Below are positions 18,004 through 27,809 of a stretch of DNA of 64,000 bases, piece after piece. The notes under the pieces were generated by a model. That model saw nothing but the letters and a program-made list of their open reading frames with translations, had not been told where the DNA came from and searched no databases. The stretch spans positions 19,431 to 83,430 of the forward strand of contig JAKCCV010000017.1 of assembly GCA_021838785.1 (NCBI GenBank). Direction: 5' to 3'. Source of the stretch: Acidobacteriota bacterium. Lineage in GTDB: Bacteria; Acidobacteriota; Terriglobia; UBA7540. Position numbers and translations under genes: made by a program. Within the stretch, counting starts at the first letter, position 1, and each line of letters begins with the position of its first letter.

Positions 18004-18031
18004 TTGGCATCCCGCGCGATTGTGGTATCAT
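18004..18031 (+). promoter_or_regulatory. Probable sigma-70 promoter of the nuo operon
   Basis: TTGGCA (18004-18009) and TATCAT (18026-18031) are separated by 16 nt. They match five of six bases each of the consensus -35 and -10. The site lies just after hemG and 160 nt before nuoA, the only good candidate in that gap. Confidence 0.5.
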
Positions 18032-18037
18032 TTTCAA

Positions 18038-18191
18038 TTTCGTGAAGTTCGAGTTTGCCGATTAAGAGCTCTTCGCCCCGAGGAGACGCTTCGGGAACCT
18101 GGGCAGGCGGCAAAGCCAGGAAACGAAAGAGGCGAAGCAACGCCGGGCCGCAAGAGCCGAAACAACAAGAAAGAGCCTGAGGGAAGGTCGC
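18038..18191 (+). promoter_or_regulatory. Long structured 5' leader of the nuo operon
   Basis: Downstream of the predicted promoter about 150 nt precede nuoA without any coding frame. Several inverted repeats can be read: AAGAGCTCTT (a perfect palindrome), CCCGA with TCGGG, and CCTGG with CCAGG enclosing a GGCAAAG loop. It ends in a purine-rich stretch with the nuoA ribosome site GGGAAGG. It may be a regulatory leader, but I cannot assign it to a known riboswitch class. Confidence 0.3.
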
Positions 18192-18566
18192 GTGGAAATT
18201 TGGCCCATCGTGGTTTACTTCTTCCTGACCCTGGCGATTGTCGTAGGGATGATGGCAGTGTCTTATGTTCTCGGCCAGCGGCACCGGGAGCGCGCCACGG
18301 GCGCGCCCTATGAGGCGGGGATTGTTTCAGAAGGCTCGGCGCAGGTTCGCTTCTCCGCCAAATTCTATCTCACGGCGATGTTTTTCGTGATTTTTGATTT
18401 GGAATCCATTTTCATTTACGCCTGGGCCGTCTCCGCCTCAACGCTGGGATGGAGCGGATATATCGAGATGGTGGTTTTCATTGTGATTTTGGTGGCGACG
18501 CTGATTTATCTGTGGCGGATGGGAGGGCTCGACTGGGCGCCCAAATCTCGACGCCGGCAGCCCTGA
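18192..18566 (+). CDS. nuoA: NADH-quinone oxidoreductase subunit A
   Basis: A 124-residue subunit of the complex I membrane arm with three helices. The conserved loop between the first and second helix reads [20 protein letters not shown], followed by [14 protein letters not shown] with the acidic pair typical of NuoA. Start is GTG 18192 with GGGAAGG upstream. It is the first of thirteen consecutive nuo genes, all in one direction, with gaps of 0-55 nt or short overlaps. Confidence 0.95.
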   Translation: MEIWPIVVYFFLTLAIVVGMMAVSYVLGQRHRERATGAPYEAGIVSEGSAQVRFSAKFYLTAMFFVIFDLESIFIYAWAVSASTLGWSGYIEMVVFIVILVATLIYLWRMGGLDWAPKSRRRQP

Positions 18567-18579
18567 GAAGCGAGGCGAC

Positions 18580-19218
18580 ATGAACTGGACCCTCACCAAG
18601 CCGGAAGGCGCGACGCCCGCTCACGCGGCGAGTGACCGGCTGGAGGAGCATGTCCAAAAGACGGTGATTCTTTCACGGCTTCAGGATTTGGTGGCGTGGG
18701 GCCGAAAAAATTCCATCTGGCCCTTCGCCTTCGGCCTTTCCTGCTGCTTTGTGGAAATGGCCACCAGCATCACCAGCCGGTACGATATTGCGCGCTTTGG
18801 CGCCGAAGTCATTCGCGGCACGCCGCGCGAAGCCGATCTCATGGTGATTGCGGGAACCCCCTTCATCAAGATGGCGCCGGTCATTCAGCGGCTTTACGAG
18901 CAGATGATGGAGCCGCGCTGGGTGATTTCGATGGGGTCGTGCGCGAATTCGGGCGGAATGTACGACATCTATAGCGTGGTGCAGGGCGTGGATAAATTCC
19001 TGCCCGTGGACGTTTACGTTCCGGGTTGTCCGCCGCGGCCGGATGCGTTTCTCGAAGGGGTCGTGCTGTTGAGCAAGCTGGTGGGAAATGAGAAGCGGCC
19101 GTTGAGCTGGGTGCTGGGCCCGCAGGGCGTGGAGCGGCTGCCCATGCCCGCCGAGCGCGATCTGCGCCGCGCCGAACGGCAGAAACTGGTGGAGCTTCGG
19201 CCGCCGGATGAAGTCTGA
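18580..19218 (+). CDS. nuoB: NADH-quinone oxidoreductase subunit B
   Basis: A 212-residue complex I subunit that carries the last iron-sulfur cluster, N2, which reduces quinone. All four ligands are present: the tandem cysteines in GLSCCFVEM (C55, C56), C121 in MGSCANSGG and C150 in [10 protein letters not shown]. Length is slightly above that of E. coli because of a C-terminal tail rich in charged residues. It begins 13 nt after nuoA. Confidence 0.96.
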   Translation: MNWTLTKPEGATPAHAASDRLEEHVQKTVILSRLQDLVAWGRKNSIWPFAFGLSCCFVEMATSITSRYDIARFGAEVIRGTPREADLMVIAGTPFIKMAPVIQRLYEQMMEPRWVISMGSCANSGGMYDIYSVVQGVDKFLPVDVYVPGCPPRPDAFLEGVVLLSKLVGNEKRPLSWVLGPQGVERLPMPAERDLRRAERQKLVELRPPDEV

Positions 19219-19233
19219 GTTTTCTCTGATCGT

Positions 19234-20982
19234 ATGATTGCCAACGCAACCATTCTGGACGATCTGCGCACGCGCTTCGGCGAAGACTCGGTCACGCCGC
19301 AAGCGACGCGCGATGAGATACCGACCTTCTGGACCGACGGGCGACACCTTCGCGACGTTCTCCGGTACCTAAAGCACGAGGTGGCGCAACCCTATCGAAT
19401 GCTTTACGACCTCACGGCGATTGACGAGCGAGTCCGCCAACACCGCGACGGCGAGCCGACAAGCGATTTCACCGTCGTCTATCACCTGCTGTCGTTTGAC
19501 CGCAACGAATACTTGCGGATCAAAGTTCCCTTATCGGGCGAGACGCCGAGCGTGCCGACCATCACCGAGCTTTGGCCCGCCGCCAATTGGTACGAGCGGG
19601 AAGTGTGGGACATGTTCGGGGTGGAGTTTGACGGGCACCCGTTTCTGCAACGGATTCTGATGCCAAAGACGTGGGTGGGCCATCCGCTGCGCAAGGACCA
19701 TCCGGCACGCGCCACGGAGATCGGCCCGTTCCAACAGCCTCCGGAAAAAGTGGATCGAGAACAGGAGGCGCTTCGCTTTCGCCCCGAGGATTGGGGGATG
19801 AAGCGGGAATCCGAAGATTCGGATTTCATTTTTCTGAACGTGGGGCCGCAACATCCGGGCACGCACGGCGTGATTCGCATTGTGCTGCAACTGGACGGCG
19901 AAGAGATTGTGGACGCGGTGCCCGAGATCGGCTTTCACCACCGCGGCGCCGAGAAGATGGGCGAGCGGCAGACCTGGCACACCTTCATTCCCTACACGGA
20001 CCGCGTGGACTATTTGGGTGGGGTCCTCAACGAGTTGGCCTACTTGACGGCGGTGGAAAAGCTGGCCGGAATTGCTGTGCCCCCGCGCGCGCAGGTGATC
20101 CGCGTGATGATGGTGGAATTGTTCCGGATCATCAGCCACCTGGTGTGGTACGGCACGTTTGCGCAGGACCTGGGACAGATGTCGCCGGTGTTCTACACGT
20201 TCAACGACCGCGAGCGGGCGTTTGACATCATCGAGGCGGTTTGCGGCGCGCGAATGCACCCGGTCTGGTTTCGCATTGGCGGGGTGGCGCAGGACTTGCC
20301 CAAGGGCTGGGACAAGATGTTCCGCGACTTTGTAGCCTATCTGCCACGGCGACTCGACGAATACGACCGCGAGGTGATGAAAAACAGGATTTTCAAAGCG
20401 CGAACGGTCGGCGTGGGCGAGATAACGCGCGAGGAGGCCATCGAGTGGGGCATCACCGGCCCCATGCTCCGCGCCTGCGGCGTGGAATGGGACTTCCGCA
20501 AAAAGCAACCCTATTCGGGCTATGAGAATTTTGAGTTTGAGATTCCCACGGCGCAGCGCGGCGACTGTTACGACCGCGCCGTGGTGCGCGTGGCGGAGAT
20601 GCGCCAAAGCCTGCGGATCATCGAGCAATGCGTGAACAACATGCCGGAGGGCCACTATACCTCCGAGCATCCGCTCTCGACGCCGCCGCTCAAAGAGCGG
20701 ACGATGCACGATATTGAAACCCTCATCACGCACTTTTTGAACGTCAGTTGGGGTCCCGTGATTCCGCCCGGCGAGGCGCTGGGCGCGAACGAAGCGGCCA
20801 AGGGCAACAACGGCTACTACCTGGTGAGTGACGGAGCGACGTGGTCTTATCGGACGCGGATTCGCGCCCCCTCCTTTGCCCACATGCAGGCGCTCCCGTT
20901 GATGTGCCGAGGCCTGATGATTCCCGATCTGCTGGCCATTCTCGGGAGCATGGATTACGTTTTGGCCGATATTGACCGATAG
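19234..20982 (+). CDS. nuoCD: Fused NADH-quinone oxidoreductase subunit C/D
   Basis: A 582-residue fusion of the 30-kDa (NuoC) and 49-kDa (NuoD) subunits. The NuoC part runs to about residue 180 and contains [19 protein letters not shown] and HPLRKDHP. The NuoD part follows with [14 protein letters not shown], the quinone-site histidine segment, and a C-terminal [18 protein letters not shown]. Fusion of C and D is known from Enterobacteria and several other phyla, so it is a normal variant and not an assembly artefact. It forms the base of the quinone chamber with NuoB and NuoH. Confidence 0.96.
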   Translation: MIANATILDDLRTRFGEDSVTPQATRDEIPTFWTDGRHLRDVLRYLKHEVAQPYRMLYDLTAIDERVRQHRDGEPTSDFTVVYHLLSFDRNEYLRIKVPLSGETPSVPTITELWPAANWYEREVWDMFGVEFDGHPFLQRILMPKTWVGHPLRKDHPARATEIGPFQQPPEKVDREQEALRFRPEDWGMKRESEDSDFIFLNVGPQHPGTHGVIRIVLQLDGEEIVDAVPEIGFHHRGAEKMGERQTWHTFIPYTDRVDYLGGVLNELAYLTAVEKLAGIAVPPRAQVIRVMMVELFRIISHLVWYGTFAQDLGQMSPVFYTFNDRERAFDIIEAVCGARMHPVWFRIGGVAQDLPKGWDKMFRDFVAYLPRRLDEYDREVMKNRIFKARTVGVGEITREEAIEWGITGPMLRACGVEWDFRKKQPYSGYENFEFEIPTAQRGDCYDRAVVRVAEMRQSLRIIEQCVNNMPEGHYTSEHPLSTPPLKERTMHDIETLITHFLNVSWGPVIPPGEALGANEAAKGNNGYYLVSDGATWSYRTRIRAPSFAHMQALPLMCRGLMIPDLLAILGSMDYVLADIDR

Positions 20983-20994
20983 GAGAGGCTGGCC

Positions 20995-21459
20995 GTGCTG
21001 AGCCCGGAAGAACGGCACGAAATTGAAGAGGAACTGGAACGCTACCCTACCAAGCGGGCCGTTTCGATTGACGCGTTGCGCATCGTCCAGCGGCGGCGCG
21101 GCTGGGTTTCCGATGAAGCCCTGCGCGATGTCGCCGAGCTGCTGGAGGTTTCGGTGGACGAGATGGACAGCGTGGCGACGTTTTACAATTTGATTTTTCG
21201 CAAGCCGGTCGGGCGGCACGTCATCATGGTCTGCGACAGCGTGAGTTGTTGGATTATGGGCTACGACCGCATCCGCGAGCATCTGACAAAGCGCCTGGGC
21301 ATTCAACTGGGCGAGACGACCCCCGATGGCCGCTTCACGCTGCTGCCCATCGTCTGCCTGGGAACCTGCGACCACGCGCCGGCGATGATGGTGGATCAGC
21401 ATCTGCACCGCGACCTCAGCCCGGAAAAGATTGACGGCATTTTGGCCGAGTACCCGTAG
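20995..21459 (+). CDS. nuoE: NADH-quinone oxidoreductase subunit E
   Basis: A 154-residue thioredoxin-fold ferredoxin subunit that binds the 2Fe-2S cluster N1a. The four ligands are visible as CDSVSC and CLGTCDHAP. The N-terminal helical part with KRAVSIDALRIVQRRRGWVSDEAL is typical. Start is GTG 20995, 12 nt after nuoCD, with AGGAGAGG upstream. Together with NuoF and NuoG it forms the NADH-oxidising module. Confidence 0.95.
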   Translation: MLSPEERHEIEEELERYPTKRAVSIDALRIVQRRRGWVSDEALRDVAELLEVSVDEMDSVATFYNLIFRKPVGRHVIMVCDSVSCWIMGYDRIREHLTKRLGIQLGETTPDGRFTLLPIVCLGTCDHAPAMMVDQHLHRDLSPEKIDGILAEYP

Positions 21460-21474
21460 GCGGCGGAAGGTTTC

Positions 21475-22752
21475 ATGGAAAAGGTCCTCACACGATACAT
21501 TCAGCCCGATGGCGTGCCGCTCGACGCGCGAGCCTATGAGCAAGCCGGAGGATACCAGAGCGTCCCCAAGGCGCTGAAGATGGCGCCCAAGGAGGTGACG
21601 GAAATCGTCAAGCAGTCCAACCTGCGCGGCCGCGGCGGCGCCGGCTTCCCGACCGGCATGAAGTGGACCTTTGTCCCGACCGGTCCCAATGCTCCGCATC
21701 CCAAATATTTGTGCGCTAATGCGGACGAAATGGAGCCGGGAACCTTCAAGGACCGGTTGCTGCTCGAGTCCGCGCCCCACCAGTTAATCGAAGGAATGAT
21801 TGTGGCGGCCTACGCTATCGAGGCCGACGTCGCGTACATCTTTGTCCGCGGCGAGTACGTTTTGGCCATTGAACGGCTGCAGAAGGCGGTGGCGGAAGCC
21901 TACAACGCCGGCTATTTGGGCCAAAACATCCTGGGTTCGGGCTTTAGCCTCCAGATGTACGTCCACGCTAGCGGCGGCCGCTACATGTGCGGAGAAGAAA
22001 CCGGCCTGCTGAATGCGCTTGAAGGCAAACGCGCCAACCCGCGAACCAAGCCGCCCTTCCCACAAGTTTCCGGGTTGTTTGGCAAGCCGACCATCGTGCA
22101 AAACGTGGAAACGCTCTCCAACCTGCCGCACATCCTTAACCACGGCCCGGAGTGGTTTAAGGGATTGAGCAAAAGCGAAGATGCGGGAACCAAGCTTTAC
22201 GGCGTGAGCGGCAAAGTCAAGCGTCCGGGCCTGTGGGAATTGCCGATGGGCACCACCATCCGAGAACTTTTGGAGGAACATGCCGGCGGAATGCAGGAAG
22301 GGCTGGCGTTCCGCGGCGTTTTGCCGGGCGGCGCTTCAACGGACTTTCTGACGGCCCAACACCTGGACGTGAAGATGGATTTCGGTGGGGTGCAAAAAGC
22401 AGGCAGCCGCCTTGGAACCGGAACGATGATTGTCTTGGATGACCGCACCTGCCCGGTGGGGATGGTGCGGAACTTGGAGCACTTCTTCGCGCAGGAATCC
22501 TGCGGCTGGTGCACGCCTTGCTGGAGCGGCTTGTCGTGGGCAGAGCAGATTCTGACCAGCATCGAAGAGGGACGCGGTCGGCCCGAGGATTTGGAGGAGC
22601 TCGAATTTATCTGCAAATTCTGCGCGCCGGGCAACACCTTTTGCGCGCTCGCGCCCGGCGCCGTGGAGCCGCTGCAAAGCGCGCTTAAATATTTCCGGGA
22701 AGATTTTGAGCGCCATATCCTGGCGCAGCACTGCCCGTGGAGAACGCATTGA
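21475..22752 (+). CDS. nuoF: NADH-quinone oxidoreductase subunit F
   Basis: A 425-residue flavoprotein that oxidises NADH with FMN and holds cluster N3. Motifs are the glycine-rich NADH/FMN site GRGGAGFPTGMKW, the CANADEMEPGT-like ANADEMEPGTFKDR, and the cluster cysteines in ESCGWCTPC with a distal cysteine in CAPGNTFC. Length matches the family. The end overlaps nuoG by 16 nt. Confidence 0.96.
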   Translation: MEKVLTRYIQPDGVPLDARAYEQAGGYQSVPKALKMAPKEVTEIVKQSNLRGRGGAGFPTGMKWTFVPTGPNAPHPKYLCANADEMEPGTFKDRLLLESAPHQLIEGMIVAAYAIEADVAYIFVRGEYVLAIERLQKAVAEAYNAGYLGQNILGSGFSLQMYVHASGGRYMCGEETGLLNALEGKRANPRTKPPFPQVSGLFGKPTIVQNVETLSNLPHILNHGPEWFKGLSKSEDAGTKLYGVSGKVKRPGLWELPMGTTIRELLEEHAGGMQEGLAFRGVLPGGASTDFLTAQHLDVKMDFGGVQKAGSRLGTGTMIVLDDRTCPVGMVRNLEHFFAQESCGWCTPCWSGLSWAEQILTSIEEGRGRPEDLEELEFICKFCAPGNTFCALAPGAVEPLQSALKYFREDFERHILAQHCPWRTH

Positions 22753-25454
22753 CCAAGATTTTTGTGGATGGCAAAGCCTACGAGGTGAAAGCGGACCAAA
22801 GTCTGCTGCAAGCCTGCCTGTCGCTGGGGCTCAATTTGCCGTACTTTTGCTGGCATCCGGCGCTCGGCTCGGTGGGCGCGTGCCGTCAGTGCGCGGTGAA
22901 GCAATTCCGCGATGAGAAGGATACGCGGGGCCGTCTGGTGATGTCCTGCATGACGCCGGCGGCGGATGGAACGCGAATCTCTATCGAAGACGCCGAGGCC
23001 GCAGCCTTTCGGAAAGGAATCATCGAAGGGCTGATGTTGAATCACCCCCACGACTGCCCGGTGTGCGACGAGGGCGGCGAATGCCACTTGCAGGACATGA
23101 CGGTGATGACCGGCCATGATTATCGCCGCACGCGGTTCCCCAAACGAACGTTTCACAATCAGTACTTGGGGCCACTCATCAACCATGAGATGAACCGCTG
23201 CATTCAGTGTTATCGCTGCGTGCGGTATTACCGGGAGTACGCCGGCGGGCACGACTTTGACGCCTTCAGTTCGCGCTCGCAAGTTTACTTTGGGCGCTAT
23301 CAGGACGGCGTGCTCGAAAACGAATTTGCAGGCAACTTGGTGGAAATCTGTCCGACGGGCGTGTTCACCGACAAGACCCTCAAGCGCCATTACACGCGCA
23401 AATGGGATTTGCAATTCGGCCCGTCGGTCTGCGTCCACTGCGGGCTCGGGTGCAATATCAGCGCGGGCGAGCGCTACGGCACGCTGCGGCGGATTGTGAA
23501 CCGTTACAACGGCGAAGTGAACGGTTATTTTCTGTGCGACCGAGGGCGGTTTGGCTATGAGTTTGTCAACAGCGCGGAGCGGTTGAAGCAGCCGCTGCAG
23601 CGGCAAGATGGCAAGTTGCAGCCCATCTCCAAAGCGCGCGCCCTGGAGGCGCTGGCCGGTCTGCTGGCCGACCCCAAGAAGGTCATCGGCATCGGCTCGC
23701 CACGCGCCTCGCTCGAAGCGAATTATGCGCTGCGGGCGCTGGTCGGCGCAGACCGCTTTTATACCGGCTTGTCAGCGTCGGCCGCGCGCCTGACGGCCGT
23801 GGCGCTGGAGATGCTACGCCGCGGCCCGGCGCGCACGCCCTCGCTGGGCGAGATCGAGCGCGCCGACGCGGTGCTGATTTTGGGCGAAGATGTGACCAAC
23901 GTCGCGCCGCGCATGGCCTTGGCGCTGCGGCAGTCCGTGCGTCAACAGCCCATGCGAAAAGCCGATCAACTGAAAATCCCGCGTTGGCTGGATCATCCCG
24001 TTCGAGAACTTGCGCAAGACCAGAAGGGACCGCTCTATATTGCCACGCCGGCTGCCACACGGCTCGACGACGTGGCCACGGAAACTTACCGTGCCGCCCC
24101 GGATAAGATCGCGAGATTAGGTTATGCGGTGGCTCACGCTCTGGACGCGGGGGCACCGGATGTCGCGGGCCTCTCCGAGGCTGAGCGCTCGCTGGCGGCG
24201 CGCATTGCCGAAGCGCTGAAGTCGGCTGAAAGACCCTTGGTGGTGAGTGGCCCCAGCTTGAATTCAGAGGCTATTCTTCAAGCGGCCGCGAACGTGGCAC
24301 GGGCGCTTTCGGCTGCGGGACGAGCCCCCAGCCTGAGTCTGACCGCGCCGGAATGCAACACGCTCGGCGTGACCATGATAGGCGGAGGGAGCCTGGCCGA
24401 TGCCTTCCAGGCCGTGAAGAGCGGCTCGGCGGATACCGTCATCATCCTTGAAAACGACCTCTACCGGCGCGCGTCGGCGCGGGCCGTGGACGAGTTTTTC
24501 AGTTCCGCGAGGCACATCGTCCTTCTCGATTCCGTGACCACGCCGACGGTGCAGAAGGCTGAGCTGGTGTTGCCGGCGGCAACGTTTGCCGAATCCGACG
24601 GCACGCTGGTGTCGAGCGAAGGCCGGGCGCAAAGATTCTTTGAGGTTTATCCTCCGGTCGGCGAAATTCAATCCAGTTGGCGATGGCTGCGCGATATCAT
24701 GATGGCGGCCGGACGGCGCGAGGCCGCCGCTTGGCAGGATTTGGACGCGGTGGTGGCGTCGGTGTCGGACGGTATTCCGGCGCTGGCGGCTGTCGCGCAG
24801 GCTGCGCCCTCAGCGTCCTTTCGATTGGCCGGCGCCAAAATTCCCCGCGAGCCGCATCGCTACAGCGGCCGCACCGCCATGCTGGCCAATATCAACGTGA
24901 GCGAACCCAAACCGCCCGAGGATTCCGATTCCTCCCTGGCCTTTTCGATGGAGGGCGTGTTCGCTCAACCGCCTGCTTCCTTAATTCCCTTTTTCTGGTC
25001 GCCGGGCTGGAACTCGATTCAATCGGTCAACAAGTTTCAGGAGGAAATTGCCGGGCCGTTGCGCGGCGGCGATCCGGGGGTTCGCCTGCTCGAGCCATCG
25101 GCCGCCGAGCCGCGCGCTTATTTCACGCCGGCGTCCGAGCCGACGAGCGGAAGCGCGGGTGAGTGGTTGCTGGTGCCTCTATACCACATCTTCGGCTCGG
25201 AGGAACTGAGCCGCTTGGCGCCCGGCATTGCTGAACTTTCTCCTCAGCCCTACGTGGCCCTGAACCCGGAAGACGCCAACGCACTGGGCGTCCAAGAGGA
25301 AACATCGGTGACGCTGAGCCTTGAATCCGTCTCGAGGACTTTGCCGGTCAAGTTGATGCCGGGGTTGGCGAGAGGTCTGGCCGGGCTGCCCGCGGGCATC
25401 TTGCCGATCGAGGGCTCGGGGCTGCCGGCTTGGAGCAGGATTTCGCGCGCATGA
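22737..25454 (+). CDS. nuoG: NADH-quinone oxidoreductase subunit G
   Basis: A 905-residue iron-sulfur subunit. The N-terminus has the 2Fe-2S ligands C38, C49, C52 and C71, then the His-Cys 4Fe-4S motif with H103, C107, C110 and C116, then CIQCYRC for the next cluster. A further C-x2-C-x3-C (CVHCGLGC) with a distal LCDRG indicates the off-path cluster N7, which only some bacteria keep. The remaining two thirds is a molybdopterin-oxidoreductase-like domain without cofactor function. Start GTG 22737 overlaps nuoF; a TTG at 22749 is possible. Confidence 0.94.
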   Translation: MENALTKIFVDGKAYEVKADQSLLQACLSLGLNLPYFCWHPALGSVGACRQCAVKQFRDEKDTRGRLVMSCMTPAADGTRISIEDAEAAAFRKGIIEGLMLNHPHDCPVCDEGGECHLQDMTVMTGHDYRRTRFPKRTFHNQYLGPLINHEMNRCIQCYRCVRYYREYAGGHDFDAFSSRSQVYFGRYQDGVLENEFAGNLVEICPTGVFTDKTLKRHYTRKWDLQFGPSVCVHCGLGCNISAGERYGTLRRIVNRYNGEVNGYFLCDRGRFGYEFVNSAERLKQPLQRQDGKLQPISKARALEALAGLLADPKKVIGIGSPRASLEANYALRALVGADRFYTGLSASAARLTAVALEMLRRGPARTPSLGEIERADAVLILGEDVTNVAPRMALALRQSVRQQPMRKADQLKIPRWLDHPVRELAQDQKGPLYIATPAATRLDDVATETYRAAPDKIARLGYAVAHALDAGAPDVAGLSEAERSLAARIAEALKSAERPLVVSGPSLNSEAILQAAANVARALSAAGRAPSLSLTAPECNTLGVTMIGGGSLADAFQAVKSGSADTVIILENDLYRRASARAVDEFFSSARHIVLLDSVTTPTVQKAELVLPAATFAESDGTLVSSEGRAQRFFEVYPPVGEIQSSWRWLRDIMMAAGRREAAAWQDLDAVVASVSDGIPALAAVAQAAPSASFRLAGAKIPREPHRYSGRTAMLANINVSEPKPPEDSDSSLAFSMEGVFAQPPASLIPFFWSPGWNSIQSVNKFQEEIAGPLRGGDPGVRLLEPSAAEPRAYFTPASEPTSGSAGEWLLVPLYHIFGSEELSRLAPGIAELSPQPYVALNPEDANALGVQEETSVTLSLESVSRTLPVKLMPGLARGLAGLPAGILPIEGSGLPAWSRISRA

Positions 25455-26407
25455 ACCCGATTGTCAAATCGCTGATCATTCTTTTTCTAGTGATCTTCAT
25501 CCCGCTCAACGTGGCGGCGGGACTGATTTGGCTGGAACGGCGGTTGCTGGCGCTGTGGCAAGATCGCTACGGTCCGAATCGCGTGGGGCCGTTCGGATTG
25601 CTGCAAGTGCTGGCCGACATGATCAAGATTTTCTTTAAGGAAGATTGGATTCCGCCGTTTGCCGATAAGCCCGTCTTTGTGATTGCTCCGGCCGTCATTA
25701 TGGTGACGGTGCTGATGTCCTACACGGTGGTGCCGTGGGCGCCGGGGGCGACGGTGGCCGACATGAATATCGGCCTGCTTTTCTTCCTGGCCATGTCCTC
25801 GCTGGGAGTTTACAGCATTGTGTTGGCGGGGTGGGCTTCGGCCAGCAAATATTCGCTCTTGGGCGGGCTGCGAGCGTCGGCGCAGATGCTCAGCTACGAG
25901 GTTTTTATGGGGCTTTCGCTGATGGGCACGGTACTGTTGGCCGGCTCGTTTCGCCTCAGTGACATTGTAGCGGCGCAACGCCACATGTGGTTTGTAATTC
26001 CTCAGTTTTTGGGCTTCATTCTGTTTCTCATCGCGGGCCTTGCGGAAACGCGCCGCCTGCCTTTCGATTTGCCGGAGGCGGAAAGCGAGTTGGTGGCGGG
26101 GTTCCATTCGGAATATTCCGGCATGAAATTTGGAATGTTTTTTGTGGGAGAATACCTCGGCGTCATTTTGATTTCGGCCATGATCACCGTGCTGTTTTTC
26201 GGCGGCTGGCAGGGGCCGTGGTTGCCGCCGATCGTCTGGTTTGTGGTGAAAACGCTGTTCTTTATCTGTTTGTTTATTCTGCTGCGGGCGGCGTTGCCGC
26301 GGCCGCGCTTTGACCAGCTCATGTCGTGGGGCTGGAAAATCATGCTGCCGCTCGCGCTTTTGAACCTGCTGGTGACGGGCGCGGTCGTTCTGGCAGCCAG
26401 GCCCTGA
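25451..26407 (+). CDS. nuoH: NADH-quinone oxidoreductase subunit H
   Basis: A 318-residue membrane subunit with about eight helices that closes the quinone site. Signature segments are [28 protein letters not shown] and, further on, [21 protein letters not shown]. The start ATG 25451 overlaps the nuoG stop as ATGA; an upstream in-frame TTG at 25430 is not needed. It links the membrane arm to NuoB/CD. Confidence 0.95.
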   Translation: MNPIVKSLIILFLVIFIPLNVAAGLIWLERRLLALWQDRYGPNRVGPFGLLQVLADMIKIFFKEDWIPPFADKPVFVIAPAVIMVTVLMSYTVVPWAPGATVADMNIGLLFFLAMSSLGVYSIVLAGWASASKYSLLGGLRASAQMLSYEVFMGLSLMGTVLLAGSFRLSDIVAAQRHMWFVIPQFLGFILFLIAGLAETRRLPFDLPEAESELVAGFHSEYSGMKFGMFFVGEYLGVILISAMITVLFFGGWQGPWLPPIVWFVVKTLFFICLFILLRAALPRPRFDQLMSWGWKIMLPLALLNLLVTGAVVLAARP

Positions 26408-26462
26408 CGCGGTTCAGCCAGGGCAAGCCGCCGGCAGGCGGGCGACAAACGGAAGTGACGTT

Positions 26463-26978
26463 ATGCTCAGCATTCTGAGAACCTTGTGGAACATTTTCCT
26501 GCACGCGTTCCAACGGCGTGAGACGGTTCAATACCCGGAGGAGAAGCCGTATCTTCCGCCGCGGCACAAGGGGCGCATCATCCTGACGCGCGACCCGGAC
26601 GGCGGCGAGCGCTGCGTGGCGTGCTACCTCTGCGCCGTGGCGTGTCCGGTGGCCTGCATTTCGCTGCAAGCGACCGAGGACGAGACGGGGCGGCGCTATC
26701 CGGAATTTTTCCGGATTAACTTCTCGCGCTGCATCTTTTGCGGCTATTGCGAAGAGGCCTGTCCAACCTACGCCATTCAACTGACGCCCGACTTTGAGAT
26801 GGCGGAATATCACCGGCAAAACCTGGTGTATGAAAAGGAAGACTTGCTGATGAGCGGGCCCGGCAAGCGCCCCGGCTATAATTTCTGGCGCGTCTCCGGC
26901 GTGAAGATCGGCGGCAAAGACAAAGGCGAAGCGGAAAACGAGGCCCCGCCCGTGGACCTTCATAGTCTGCTTCCGTGA
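26463..26978 (+). CDS. nuoI: NADH-quinone oxidoreductase subunit I
   Basis: A 171-residue 8Fe ferredoxin subunit carrying clusters N6a and N6b. Two full motifs are present: [16 protein letters not shown] and [17 protein letters not shown] 55-nt gap separates it from nuoH, the largest in the operon. The C-terminal tail is charged and of family-typical length. Confidence 0.95.
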   Translation: MLSILRTLWNIFLHAFQRRETVQYPEEKPYLPPRHKGRIILTRDPDGGERCVACYLCAVACPVACISLQATEDETGRRYPEFFRINFSRCIFCGYCEEACPTYAIQLTPDFEMAEYHRQNLVYEKEDLLMSGPGKRPGYNFWRVSGVKIGGKDKGEAENEAPPVDLHSLLP

Positions 26979-26988
26979 GAACCTGCAT

Positions 26989-27489
26989 ATGAATATTCTT
27001 TTTTATGTCGCATCGGCGGTGGCGATCATCGCCACGTTTTTAATGCTCACCCGCATGAACGCCGTCCACGCGCTGCTTTACCTGATCGTTTCGCTACTGG
27101 CGGTGGCGTTGGTCTTTTACACGCTCGGCGCGCCGTTTGTGGCGGCGCTGGAAATTATCATTTATGCCGGCGCCATCATGGTGCTGTTTGTGTTTGTGGT
27201 GATGATGCTCAATTTGGGCCGAGCCGCGGAGGCACAGGAGCGCGAGTGGCAGCGGCCCAGCTTGTGGGTGGGACCGTCCGTGCTGGCGGTCGTGTTGATT
27301 GCGGAAGTCATTTACGTGCTGACCCACGCCGACACGCGAATGTTTGGCGCCGAGGTAGTCGGGCCGCACCAGGTGGCCCAATCCCTGTTTGGGCCGTACC
27401 TCATCGGCGTCGAGCTGGCCTCGATGCTGCTGTTGGGGGGATTGGTCGGCGCCTTCCATCTCGGCCGGCGGCTTGAGGAAAAGAGGTAG
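26989..27489 (+). CDS. nuoJ: NADH-quinone oxidoreductase subunit J
   Basis: A 166-residue membrane subunit with five hydrophobic segments. The third one contains the family motif [19 protein letters not shown] with the pi-bulge helix and its acidic residue, important for coupling quinone reduction to proton pumping. It begins 10 nt after nuoI. Confidence 0.94.
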   Translation: MNILFYVASAVAIIATFLMLTRMNAVHALLYLIVSLLAVALVFYTLGAPFVAALEIIIYAGAIMVLFVFVVMMLNLGRAAEAQEREWQRPSLWVGPSVLAVVLIAEVIYVLTHADTRMFGAEVVGPHQVAQSLFGPYLIGVELASMLLLGGLVGAFHLGRRLEEKR

Positions 27490-27496
27490 CTTGGTG

Positions 27497-27805
27497 ATGG
27501 CCACTGTTCCCATGATGCACGCGTTGCTGCTGGCCGGGATCCTGTTCGCCTTGGGATTGGTGGGATTGCTGACGCGCCGAAACATTCTTTTTATTCTGAT
27601 GTCGCTCGAGGTGATGCTGAACGCGGCCGGGCTGGCCTTCGTGGCCGCGGGCGCGCGATGGGGACAAGCCGACGGGCAAGTGGTCTTCATTTTTATCTTA
27701 ACCATGGCGGCGGCGGAAGTGGCCGTGGGCTTGGCGTTGGTGTTGCGGATGTACCATCGCACGAAAACCCTCGACGCCGACCGCGCCAGCGAAATGAAAG
27801 GATGA
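27497..27805 (+). CDS. nuoK: NADH-quinone oxidoreductase subunit K
   Basis: A 102-residue three-helix subunit, the usual NuoK size. It contains the two membrane glutamates expected for proton transfer, one in [16 protein letters not shown] and one in [13 protein letters not shown] chose ATG 27497, 7 nt after the nuoJ stop; in-frame TTG and GTG codons just before it (27491, 27494) are possible. Confidence 0.94.
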   Translation: MATVPMMHALLLAGILFALGLVGLLTRRNILFILMSLEVMLNAAGLAFVAAGARWGQADGQVVFIFILTMAAAEVAVGLALVLRMYHRTKTLDADRASEMKG

Positions 27806-27809
27806 TGGA

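Noticed and set aside
19531..21780. A 749-codon minus-strand open frame opposite nuoCD and nuoE
   Set aside because: It is antisense to two unambiguous complex I genes, has no ribosome site, and its composition is typical of a shadow frame.
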